Assembly (NCBI RefSeq): GCF_001640805.2
Contig: NC_066836.1
Location: 2,069,798 to 2,133,797, forward strand
Source of the DNA: Lates calcarifer
Taxonomy: Eukaryota > Chordata > Actinopteri > Centropomidae
Length of the DNA: 64,000 nucleotides
Reading direction: 5' to 3'
The notes beneath the pieces were generated by a model, which saw nothing but the letters and a program-made list of their open reading frames with translations, was not told the origin of the DNA and ran no database searches. Below, piece by piece: positions 34,125 to 46,661 of this stretch (positions are counted from its first letter, which is position 1; each line of letters starts with the position of its first letter). The translations under genes and the position numbers were made by a program.

Positions 34125-37100
34125 GAGTAGAAGAAAGTAGGTCAGGTGGGCTTTAGCGAGGGGAGTTTGGTCATTTCCCTCCTTTATGGGCCTAAGTGGT
34201 CTTTAGAGGTGGAAACTGGTCTAAGCTCAGTTAGTTCAGCATCAGGTCATTGTTGATCCTGAGCTGCAGATCCTCAGAAAGTTCAAGAGACTTTGCAAAG
34301 TTTAGTTTCCTCCTTTGAATTCTGAGTTCCTTCCCTCACGTGAGTTTGATTTGGTTTGTTTGCTTCAGACAGCGGCTGAGACGAAACGCTTTTCATGTAT
34401 TATTGTGGTGGCTAATGACTCACAGACAGGAGATTTGATTAATTCAGAAACTAGTTTTACTGCATAGTTTAACTTTTTCTGATGTTTTGATCATGTTTAA
34501 AAGTCCTTTGGATTTTTACATTCAACCAACCAGATATTTTTCTCCTTTCTCAACCCTTTTTTTCAACTTCTCTGTCCTTCAATAAAAAATAAAGACTCTC
34601 CAGTGCATCGTGCAGACAGCCCAGCATTGATCCTCCTCTGACCAATAGCTCTTGGACAGGAAAATATCGTGGCTTTATTTAATCAGGAGCTGGATTTCCT
34701 GTGGTCTGGCTTCATGAAATCTGGAAAGTATATTCTGTTTGGTTACAAGCAGAAGTAGACGATACATACACAGTGGTGATATTCAGTGTTTGTGATGGGA
34801 TAAACACAGTAATGGTGGTGCAGTCGGTCTTTGTGTTTGTGAGGTGCTCAGCAGGAAATTAATGCAGGTAACACAGTGAAGTGTGAAGTGATTTTTGACT
34901 TCCTCCCAAGAATCCAACAGATTCTCCTTCATCTCTTGATTTTAGCAACAAAACAATAATCATCCAGGGCCAGAAATCACATATTCACTTAAAAACCAAA
35001 ATGTAATCAATTATTTCTTGACCTAGGTCTGATCTGTCCTTAAGGTTTCACTGCAGAACATCCACAGGTGTTATGATATCCTGCTGACCGACAGTAGTAG
35101 AAGCCAAAGTGTCACCTCCTAAAGGTGAAACAAAAAAGCAGACATGGCTGAACGGCCCACATCTCTCCTTTGAAACCAAACCAGCCTATGTCCCAGGCCA
35201 CAGAGGCCCCCCTCCCAGAAATGCCTGACTAAAAATGGCAGACAAAACCCCACTGCCTTTTTTTCTGTGGATGTTGCATGTTTGACTCAGTGAGGAGAAA
35301 ACAAGGAAGCTGCCCAGCAAGCATAACTGAGATTACAGCCTGGGCTTGTGGGATTCACAGTCGCTTTGTTCTATAAACCAGAAACAGCTTGAAAGCGCCT
35401 CCTCATTCAGAAAAACAAATGAAAAAGGGAATTTAGTTTTAGTTGTTGCTCTTTACAGCTGGACTCTGCTGCTACTTTCACAACTGCAAGTTGCTCTGAT
35501 AAACCTGGCCTGATTGGCCTTTAAACAGCTCCATGGGACAATTAAATACTGTGGCAACTAAAAGACCACGTCAACAGCCAAAGTCTTTTTCTTTACCTAC
35601 ATCAGTCCACATGGATCCACCTTGTGGCCCTCTAAAATGTTGGACACATCTGTGTTCTGGGCTAACTGGCATGAGACTGAACCAAAATGGCCGCCGCCTG
35701 CATAGAAATATTCCCATTGAAAGGCAGGAAGGCAGTTGACAAAGACGTGGGTCCAGACAGGAAAAGTAAGTTAGAATTTCTTCACTTCAAAGCTGTTTGT
35801 TTTCAAAGGGCTTCTTCAATTCTCTTTTGAACATGTTCATCTTTCTTGCATGCACAGGATAGAAGTGTTTATGTTCTAGTTGGGGGGTTAAAAATGTCTC
35901 GGAGCTCAAGTTGTTTTTTACGCCTTTTGTTGTTTCATGTGGCTGTCCTGTTAGCAGAAAGCCAAAAGCATCTTCTCAGTTGTCTGTAGCTGGGCCAGCG
36001 ACCAGGTGCTGGCACCGATGTTTGAATGACAAGCCAATTCAAAGAGAACCAAGAGTTCTTTAGCTAAAGAAAAAGTGAGGGTGCAAAAGGTCCCAGTGTG
36101 CAGGTGGCTGGACTGCACCGAGACTCTGGGATCAGCAAGAACATTAACTGTTTTTTAACTGTACAGCTTTCCTTGTGGCAGTCACCAGTGCTCTTGAAAC
36201 GTTTTAAAGTTCACTGTGGACAAATCTACAAAAAGCCGTGTTTACTATCTGGTCGGCAGTTTGTTTTTTGAAGCAGACAGAGGAGGAAGTGATGGGGTCA
36301 GGGGCACCACAGACCAACAGTGTAATTTGTGCCAGATCTGCAAGAAAGTCGCAGAGTTGCAGAAAAGTGTGGATGTATTTGTGCGATTGTGAAGACTGGT
36401 ATGAAAGCTGTGACTCGGTGGGCCTCATGCTGCAATCACATCATCTGAGGTGGATGGTAAATATATAATTGAAAATACTGTGCATTGACCATCATATCTA
36501 TTAAGTTCAGGTTTAATCACCCTGAATGACGTGAGGCCTGATTCACTTGATTTGCAGCTTTAAGAAAAGTCTCAGTTTCTCATTCATAATTCCAACTTGG
36601 AAGCTGGTGTCAGTGTTATTTACAACTCAGAATCAGATCATTACAATAACTTCAATATGACATGAACGTAGCAGAAGAGCCAAGACTACCTCAGGGGCCT
36701 TGGATTGGCTCTTTCATTTCCACCTCACATGGAAGTTGGCAGCTGTAGTTAAAGCTATATTTGATTCTGATGGTGACCCAGATTCACAGTAAAAAAAAAG
36801 AAGTGTGAACGTCTAAAACCAGTCCAGCAGCATGATGGACTTCTCTATATGCTCATATTTGCCCAAATATGTTGATGTTTTCTGAGAGAGAAGCCTCATA
36901 TTCAAACATATTTTCACATATTTTGGTGGAGTATTTGGGTGACAAGTCTCATGCATGGCATGCTGTGGATTATGGGAACTGAGGGTTGTGAGGAAGATTT
37001 TTGAGGATTGATTCCTCCAAAGTCGGGCAGAAATACACTGCAGTCGCTTCTGTTACAGGATAATCTCGTCAGCCAGTTACGACGGTCCTGCAGTGTGACC

Positions 37101-39984
37101 TTAAAAGGACACAGTCAGAAATGTTTTACACCTGGCTGAGGTGCAACAGTAAGTAGTTCATGTTCCTTCAGAGTCAGCAAGGTCAAAGCTAAACACAAAG
37201 CTAAATACAAACACCTGTTTTTTACATCAGCCTGTAACAAATATTCAGGGGGAGTCGCTGAATTCCAGTCTGACCTTAAAGACACATGACCTTTTCACAT
37301 TTGTTTTCTCTTCGTGAATTTGATTCATTGCGCATTGTTTCTTTTTGATTATTTTCAGTCGGTAATTACACAGTGTGGTTTGCTAAGCATGCATGCTCTT
37401 TCCAATGCTGGCTTGCTCTGTATTCATATTTATTCACATGCTATTTACTCACACGCTTGAAGCTTCAAGTCTGCTGCTGCTGGTGACTGAGCTGCTTCCT
37501 CACTGGAGCAGTTAGTGTCGTCTTGGTAGCTGAAGGTATTTTGAGTATCATAAATGAGAACTAAGACATGTTGCTGGGCTCTAAATTAGTTACTGAGCAT
37601 TGAAATTGCATTTGGACATATATAGGCTGATCCAGATGTAAAGATTTGTTGCTCATGTTAAAGCACCAAAGAAGAAAATGGAGCAATTTCATGTCAGACA
37701 CTAAATACGTCATGAGGAATTGACCCATTTCAAAGTACTGGATTCTGTCTTTGTTGTGCAGTTTATTTACAGCACTGAACACTGAGTCATGAACACTGGC
37801 CTCACCATGAATCCACTGTGTCATCAGCGTACAGTGTGAATCAAGAGTCAGTTATTCGAGCGAGTTACCAGAACAACATAATGAGAGCTGTAGAATAGTT
37901 AATGAGACACACAGTGAGTCATCTGCAGCACTCACTGTCTGTTGTGTTTGCTGTCATCAGGAATTCATCAGCAGGTTCTGATGAATACTTAAAGATTTGT
38001 TGGTTGATGGAAAGCTGGAGAAAGGTGAATGTTTGCACACCGATCCTCTGTCCTCAGTGCAGGTGACCGAATTATTCATGGAGACTCTAAAGCTCTGGAG
38101 TGACATCTGTATTGTTCATTACAAATCAATCAACATTTGTCATGCATTGGTGGTAGTTGTGTTTCAGAGGTTTGTCACATTTATTGGTCATTTTATTATA
38201 TGAATGGAACCTCTCTGAGAAAGTCTTTGTATGTTGATGGTGGGTTTTCTAAGGTTGATGCTTCTTCTGAGGAAAGGTTTAATCTTGTGTCACACCCATT
38301 TGACACTGTTAATATAAACAGATGTGTAGTAAAATACAGCACTGCAGTGGCAGCTTGTTAAAACATGATTGAAAGGTTCTGTACACATGGCTACAATCTG
38401 CTAAATAATGTAATTATCCCACTGTTTTATTTGAAGAAATAGTTATAATGTCATTCAGGTTGTAGCATGTTTTGATGACTGACAGTATTAATCACTGATT
38501 ATTAGTCCGTGGTGATTCAGACCCTCAACATCAAAACACTATCCATACAGAGTGAATATTTATAACCTTGTCTTCAGATAAACATTTAAAATGGCACTTC
38601 AAGTCAAAGTCGCGTCACATGTTTACATTTGTCTCAGAAAGTTCTAGTGTAACCTAAACCCCACTTGTCATGTTTTTATGATACGATGTCTAATAATGCT
38701 CCAGTGGAAGGAAACGATCAGTGCGGACTCGTCACAGTCACATGGACGTACTGACAGCAACAACAGCATCTCCTTGTTTGGACTGAAGTGTCTCCAGGGA
38801 TTTCAAGGTTTTATTAACCTCAAGTTTAAAGTCAGCCGGTCGTGACATGGCCGCAAGACAGTGAATCCTCACACACCCTGCTGAGTCAGCCAGGATTCAT
38901 TACCAAATCCTACAGATCCATCCACAAAGAGTTTTGGCAAACATGTTCAGACTCATAGAAGGCCATGAGCAAATATATGGATGATTGAGCAATTAGATTT
39001 ACTGAAAAAAGGGACCTTATGTTGAGTAAAAGGCATCAGCATCAGGTATTTTTAAAATGGTCAGAGTTTGGGAGTTTGTTCCTGAAAAGATTTTCAGCCG
39101 ACAGATTATATGATACCAACAGTTCTGTAGAAGTTATACAGACAGGAAGGATACACCAGAGACAGCAAATGTTCAGTCACTGTGAAATTTCTTCATGCTT
39201 CCTTCATTGTGGCTTAAACTGAATATGTCAGAGTGTAGACACATGGTCTGAGCTGTTGTCAGTGACAGAGAGCTGTTGGACGGTGTCCACCTCCACAAGT
39301 GAGATGAGAAAGTAAACGTTCCAGCAGTGTGATAATGACGGCGCTGGGCTGAGAGAAAACTGTTATTAGAGCAGTTTCACGCTGCAGGGATCAGCTGTGA
39401 CACTCAGAGTCATGTCTTCTCTGCTCCTGGTTCACTTCCAATGCACATACAGTCATTTCATCTGTCATTTAGACTCAGGTGAAACACAGACAGCTGACAA
39501 ATCTTTAAACAATCTGCCAACAACACAAGATATTTCTACATATCTACAATTCTGCCAACAATAATTGGAACTGGGAAATGGGATTACTTGGTATGAGAAT
39601 AAAACCAAGTCCTGCCCACCCCAATTAAACCACAGGAATGGTTCAAGAATAACAATTCAGTCAAATCAACAGTTGAGAAAATGGTATTTATTTGAAGGTT
39701 GGACCTCTTATTGTAAACTAAAGGTCTTCATGGTTGTTTTAGACATTGTCAGATCAGTAAAACAGGCCCCTCATGCAGCAAACGTATTTAGCTTGTTGAC
39801 AAATTAGCATCTCCTTCATAATCTGGTGTGTTTGTAGCCATGTTGCGTCTCACCACAGTGACAACACTCCTCTGCAGCAGTGTTTTCTGTCTCATTTACA
39901 GAGCTGGACCTTTACTTGTTCTCTCACAGCTCATGAAACCGTCCGTCTCCGTTTTCCCCCTGGCAGTTTGATTGTTGTCCAACC

Positions 39985-40008
39985 AAAAAAAAAAAAAAAA
40001 AAAAAAAA
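39985..40008 (+). repeat. Poly-A run in intron 1
   Basis: Twenty-four consecutive A. It could be the tail of a retroposed copy, but the 300 bp upstream match nothing I recognise and no flanking duplication is evident. Confidence 0.95.
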
Positions 40009-43000
40009 TGCTTCCAAGTCTCTCTCGAGTCAGCTGCAAATTCACATGGATCCACCCTACAGCTGCTCTCCAGATCCACAAGAGCATGCCTTTTAATTAT
40101 CCACAAAGCAGCTGAGGAGGATACTGAGAGCTTCATCTCCCAAAACTTGATGTCTCTGAAGTTTTGAGAATTCAGCGTGGGAAGTGTTGTTCCCCCCATT
40201 TGTTAAAGGCTTAAAAGGTTTGCTGAAAATTTGGTTGAACTGGCTCTTAAATTGGCCCACAGTCTTCGTACCATCCTTTTGATTCAGTGTCACTTTTTTT
40301 TCCCTCCTGGCGGAGGCGTCTCTTTGTGCTGGATGTTTCCTGATAACCTGATCACTGTCAGCAGGAGGACATTCAGCCGATGAGCAGCTGCTTCCTGTGG
40401 AGCCACCAGTCAACACCTCTGCTCCCGCCCACTCTCTGACACCAGAGTGTGCTGAGTGATGTGACCTCTGACCCCTCCTGACAATTGCTTTGTTAATAAT
40501 TCAAACCTACCAGGTGTTTCATGTTGTTAACGTGGCCGTGAGCCTTTTTATTCTCTTTTAAGTGCAGAGTGACTTATTAATCTTTGTAAAGTTTTCCATT
40601 TATGCTGCTGCATACTACTTTACTTAGAAATATCATATATCTCTAAGGGTTTTCATTTTTTCCCCAAATCCCATTGTGCTTTTACAGCACTGACTTGGTG
40701 CTTCATGTGACCATCAGCTACCTTCAAGCAACCAAAAATTCACTAACCAACAACCAATCAAAGGTCATGGCACTCAGAGACTGTGCTTCAGAGACGATTA
40801 TCTGTCTTTAACACTGAAGACAGTTCACATCTCGTCTGCTCAGGCAGTCAGCGTTTGCTTCTTTTAACCTGGACCACAAATGGTTTAGTTGCTGAAATTT
40901 TACCAGACTGGAGCCATAGCAGCTCGGTAAACACTCTTTGGGCAGTTCTGGGAAGCTAAGGCAAACACATGGATGTGTTCCTTCGAAGTGCTTAATAATA
41001 AGTCCAGAACTGTCCTCTGAAGTATCTTGAGAGTGATGATTTTTGGATGATTAATCTGTTTTGGCTGGCTGAGAAAATATGAATCCAGTTTAACTGAAGT
41101 GTTCATTAATGGTAAAATAATCTAAATAATCTCTGTTTATCCTTTTTTTAACCTCAGTTGTTGTCAAGAGTGATGGATGTTTGCAGCAGGCAGCAAAGTG
41201 AGGAGAAGGCTCAATTTGAATCATCTCTGGCAACAAGCTGACTCTGTATGTGTTAGAAACAGTTCAGGTTCTGGCTGAGAAGAGTAGTTCTGAGGAAACT
41301 GTCCCTGCCTGAACTCCCACTCACACACACCACTCGAGAGAAAAAAAAAATCCAACCACACTCTTGCTTTCTAAATGTTGACCATCTCTAAGTTGAGTCT
41401 GGGCTCTAAATATATTCCGACCACAGCGGCTCTGAGCTAATGTTGAAGTCATCGTCGGTAAAATAAGGCGCAGGAGCAGAGAGTAAGCAGAGGGACGAGA
41501 GGGAAGCTTGTTAAAAGTTGATCCTGTGGTCAGTGGATGAATTTTACAAAACAGAGTTCCCTTTGTCCATTTCCCATTTTTAAACTCACTGTTTTCTTTT
41601 CTTTCTTTTTATGTTTCCAACTTTGTAGAGGAAACATTTAAAATGATTTTCATGAGTGAAACTAGACTTTATGAATGAGTGTAGTTATTTCTGTACTGGC
41701 TATATCAAGATAAAACAGTGCTTCTGGAGCCTAATGGCAGCCGTCTATAGCTGTAATCATTCCATTTTTTTGTTCTTTGAGATCTACTGTGAACTTCACC
41801 TCAACTCTTCCCTTTGTCTCCTGAAGCTTTGTCACTTCAGAGCAGCTGGATTCTTCAACACTTGACTTCCACTTTGGGGAAAAGTAGAATAAATACCCCA
41901 TGGTGATCTAAAAAAAGCTTTAAGTTGTAACAGTCCTGTCATAAATATGCCTGTTGAATTCATATAGATTTCACATGTGGATTTTGCTGTTACTGGTTTT
42001 ACATCTGCCCCTCATTTCAGGTCTCGTCTTTGGTTTTGGTTCGACCGTTAGCACTGAAACTGTTTGCAGGGACTCTGTGGCAAAGGCAGTAACTAAAGCT
42101 ATTAGCTAAATATTTTCAGTGTTTTGAAAGAGACATTAGGTTTCACTGTAATGTATTTTTTTAATTTCACGTTTCCTGTGGTAGTGGGTGAGTTTTCCTG
42201 CTGCAGTGATCCACGGCAGCTGAGTAAATTCAGTTCAAACCAGTCTGTTTCAGCAGTCGCCCTTCTTGGATTTGGTCTCTGAAGTACTCCAGCTGTGTAC
42301 CCTCTTTTCACTGAGGATGTTAACAGACAAGCTTACCATATTTACATTTGGTCCTTCAATCGGGCCTAGTCAGGACGAACAGTTCAGTCCCGCTGCCAGT
42401 CAGGGAATAGTAGAATCAGATCTGTTGGAAAAGGCTCTGCTCTTTGGAGGATCTTCAAAGAAAAAAGCAGCAATGAGGATTCTGTTCTGTTACGTATAAG
42501 AAGGAAGTTGGGATGTTGGAGCAGCAGACGTGATCGGCATGAGCCTGTCAATAGCTGCAATGTACATCTGCATTTTGATGTCGAAAGGTCAACTAAAGAC
42601 TGGATTTAACATGTTGGGTTATCCCAGCAGAGCATCATATTAGCTTCTTGTTTTTTTTCTTTATTCAATTAACTGTAGTTTCTACTAGCTTAGCCTATCT
42701 TAGCCTAACCTGGCCAATCTGCATAGGCCAGGTGGCTAGCATACTTTCCTTCCAAGTTTACAAAAGCTGTACTAGACCGTTTTTGTGTGTTGATGAAAAG
42801 ACTGTAAACTGAGTAAGTGTTTGGTATGTTTCGCAGCTTGCAGTCCTCTTCTTCACTGTCTTTGTTAGTGCAGTGTCCAGCAATGGTCTGCTTTCACTCA
42901 CTCAGTCCTTCTGTTTGCAGTGACTGTGATATGCCAAAGTCCCCTCTCCCTGGATCAAATTAGGACGTTTTGTTAGATTTTTTGTAACGTTAGGGTTGGC

Positions 43001-43368
43001 GTGCGTACAAGGAAACAAAATGTTTAACATCTGAAAATAAGCGAAATGTGGACAAAAATAACCACAAAGATCTGATCATTAATCAGACTTTGTTTGTATG
43101 TAAACAGGAATATTTGTGCAATAGTTCTATAAACACCTCATAAAACCAGCTTCATCCACAGACTTTGTATAAAGCCGGTAGTCAGCCCATGAAACACTAA
43201 TCAACAACGTTTAAGTCTGTCTAGTCAGCAACTCCTCGCAGCGTCTGATTGGCTGCTGTGAACTGGTCCATGCGTGTTTTATGGCTGCCGCTTTACGTTC
43301 ATGTGATAGCAATTAGTCACAGATCATCCACAACAGAGCATGTGTGTGAACTTAATGTAGTTGTATTC

Positions 43369-43391
43369 GTGTGTGTGTGTGTGTGTGTGTT
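43369..43391 (+). repeat. (GT)n microsatellite in intron 1
   Basis: About eleven GT units, followed by a short (ATC)n run at 43433-43450. Confidence 0.95.
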
Positions 43392-45464
43392 TACAGTTGT
43401 CTGTTGCAGTGATAACCACAGTCCTCCTTTCTCCATCATCATCATCATCAGTCGCCCTGAATACGATCTCCACAACCAACCAACCACTGACTTCCTCTCT
43501 CCTACAGTACAATGAGTCACTCTGTTCATCCATATAAACACCGACACAGTCTCATAGGTTTGTTTTTGTGCTGAGTGACAGCTTCTGTCCTAACTCACAT
43601 TAAAAATACATCTTTAAACAATGACTCTTGACTTCAAAGTGATTTACTGAGAGGAAGTTTCAGCATCATAAATGATCCAAAATACACCCACAGCATGTTT
43701 TAATAAAGAGTAGGGAAAAAAATTCACCTTTCACTGGATTATGAAAAAATGCCTGAATATTCAGAGAGAGCCTTCACTTGGCCGGATGTGGCAACAGAAC
43801 TCCTGCCACACACATGGTTTCATTTAAGGCCGAACAAGCGAACAGCCGTGTTTCACATTCATTCCTGCAGCAGAAAAACTGGAATTTGGCTTTTCTGTGT
43901 CTCACTCACAAACCGAGTGGGTGTGATTAGGCTGTGATTGGGCCCTGTTGTTCTGCTGCCACATCAAGGAACCACAGACTGGAGGGATAATGTCCTCTGC
44001 TGTGTGAAATCTTTCTTTTTCTGCGTCTTCTTGAATGGTAAATTTTCCCCCTCTGTGATTTTCTTCCCCATGTTGTGGAGCATTTTCCACAAGCTAACAT
44101 GTTGTATTTGTTGTTGGTCATGGTTTGGTTTTGTTTTCATGGGATCTCAGTTGAGTGGGTTTTTCCTCATATTTAAGGGCCAACACCAGAAGCTTTCTAA
44201 TACACTTACGCTCTCTTACAAGGATCAAAGATGAACTTGTAGACTATTTTAAGTGTGTGTTGGGATGCAGTTGCAAAGACAAACAGTTTTAGGATCCATT
44301 ATTTGCTCTGATAACAAGATAACTGTCTGCTCTTGGTTGTCAGAGCATGCTTGAATATGGAGATAGTTTTGAAACTGTTCCACAAATTACGTAACTTTGG
44401 CAGAAAATTAATGTTTAATTAATTGTTAATTAATGTTAAAGTTTGTGCAAGTTAGTGTAGTAGAAGTTAAGATTTTGTACCTGTCAAACCACTTGATCAT
44501 CTAGTGAACTTTGGACTGTGGAATGTTTTATGTTAAAATATGGTTTGACTCTACATATAATTCGACTTTTTCCACACTACATTTATGTAATCCTCCTTTT
44601 TGCTCACACTGGTTTGACTGCAGCACAATGAGGGTGATGTTTGACAAAAACCATCACACACCACCTTCAGCTCATTCAGATTAGAGTTTGGAAAAACCTT
44701 CTCTCCCCTCTGATGAAATTACATGTCATGTATCATGAATTCCAGGCTTCAGCAGACGCTCTCTGTTTAGGGTAGAATAATATGTGGCACTGCTCACTGA
44801 GCTGGGTGGTTAAGAGGTATGTAACGTCTAATTAAGGGGTATTAAAGTCTGGAAATTCAATAAGGGGAGCTGAAGTGAAGGCTGCAGTTATTATGACAGA
44901 TGATGTGTATTCACTATAGATCGAGCTACCGCCTGCGACGTCATTCACTGTGTGGGCGCCAGGATTTTTTTTTCATGTAAAGTAGACACAAATTTAAATT
45001 CAGTTTAACAATATTTTACCCAAAGCAACTGACAGAGTTTCTACCTCCTGAGACTCTGACAAAACTTGAACTATTTTCCTTCAAAACAAAAAGACGTTAG
45101 GCTCAGAAACCCTTTCCTAACTCAGTCTGACAGTACAGACTTCAGTCCTAAGTGGATTAAGGAGGAATTTGGTTCCAAAAGATAAGAGCAGGAAAGAACT
45201 GCTTTCAAAGAAAGACTGATGGAAAAACATTAAAGCAAGTTACATCTCAAAGGAAATTAGGTTGCACATGTTCACTATCTACAGCACATAATGACAACAG
45301 ACTAATCCATTTAAAACACTGAATATGGAAACTCAAGTGACATTTTTAGCCATGCTATAGGTTTCTAGGGTTAGCAACATTAGTCAGCTGGTCAGTATGA
45401 AACATCTCGACTGCTATCAGATGGATAGCCATGCACAGTTCAGTACAGTATAGTTGCTTATGTT

Positions 45465-45610
45465 AGCATGCAATAATGCTAATTGCATGTATGTGAAGTT
45501 TCGAACAATATATGCTAAACAGCATGCTAACATGCAAAACGTTACATGCTATATTTCAGCCTAGAACATTGAAGCTAGCAGCATGCTAGCATGGTCATGC
45601 TAATGTTGCT
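45465..45610. repeat. AGCATGCTAAC-rich repeat fragment in intron 1
   Basis: AGCATGCTAACATGC, GCTAGCAGCATGCTAGC and related words recur at short spacing. This resembles the GCTAGC-rich end of the family at 1585 and 5391, but the rest of that family is missing here. Confidence 0.4.
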
Positions 45611-45817
45611 TTGTGGGTTTATGTCATGTGTTTTGCATGTGATCATGTGTTTGTATATTGTTGTGAGTGTGTACAGTTGCGTGTTGATACAGTGTGAGTG
45701 AGACCTGGTGAAATGTGTTTTCATAGATAACTGAGTTCACACCGACATGTGAGTGTGTTTCTGTCAGTGTGTGTTTGTGTACTTGACTTTAATGATTGTC
45801 CTTGTGTGTTTGTTTTG

Positions 45818-45843
45818 GTGTGTGTGTGTGTGTGTGTGTGTGA
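45818..45843 (+). repeat. (TG)n microsatellite in intron 1
   Basis: About thirteen TG units in a wider TGTGT-rich region starting at 45,650. Confidence 0.95.
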
Positions 45844-46642
45844 GACCAATGAGGCTTTCCCAGACCTTTCCAAAAGTCAATACAGTGAGCTTATCAGTTC
45901 CCACAATCCCCTGCTCTCAATCTGTGTGTCCGGTCATTCAAATCTAAATAACCTTTGCTGCTCACCTCGTGTTGATTGGTTTTCCACAAAGGTTTCAGGA
46001 GCTGATTGGTCGGTTCAAGGTCAATTTGCCCTCGCAGACTTCCTCCTGACTGTGTTTCCCAGACAGCAGTCTGTCACTAAACACTGGTGTGTGCATTGTT
46101 TCTATTGTGTTGTCACTCATTGTCATCACGGGGGAGCATGCTGAATGCTTTCACTTTTTTTTCTTTACCCCCGAGACCCAAATTCTTCTGCTGGTTTTGC
46201 GAAAGCTCTCTAACAATCGACTGTAAGATTTGTCCTGCGACAGCTGGAGAATGTGAAGAGATAAATCTTGCCTTCGGACTCCAGGCAAGGTTTTGGAAGC
46301 TGTAAATTTCCCCTGGAGTTTAAAAATGACTGCACTCCATCTGTCCTCAGTAATGTCAAAGAGGAAAACTTCCAGACAAATTAGCAGTCTGACAGACAGG
46401 TGTTTTTGAAATGAAAAGGTTTTGAAAGGTACTATTTGGCTGAACAGCAACAGAGTCCTTCCTCTGCTGTGTCTGTCTTCATGGTCTCTATAGGCTGGAT
46501 TAGAGGCAGACACATTCAAAAACATACAGATGGTGATCATGTGACATGAGACGGTTACTCACTTCAACCTCGGTCATAAAGTGCAGTTCCCTCTAAATGT
46601 TAATTATTAATCCGTTAAGTCGGCCGCCCTGAGCTTATCTCC

Positions 46643-46661
46643 CAAAACAAAACAAAACAAA
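46643..46661 (+). repeat. (CAAAA)n pentanucleotide tract
   Basis: Nearly four CAAAA units. Confidence 0.85.
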
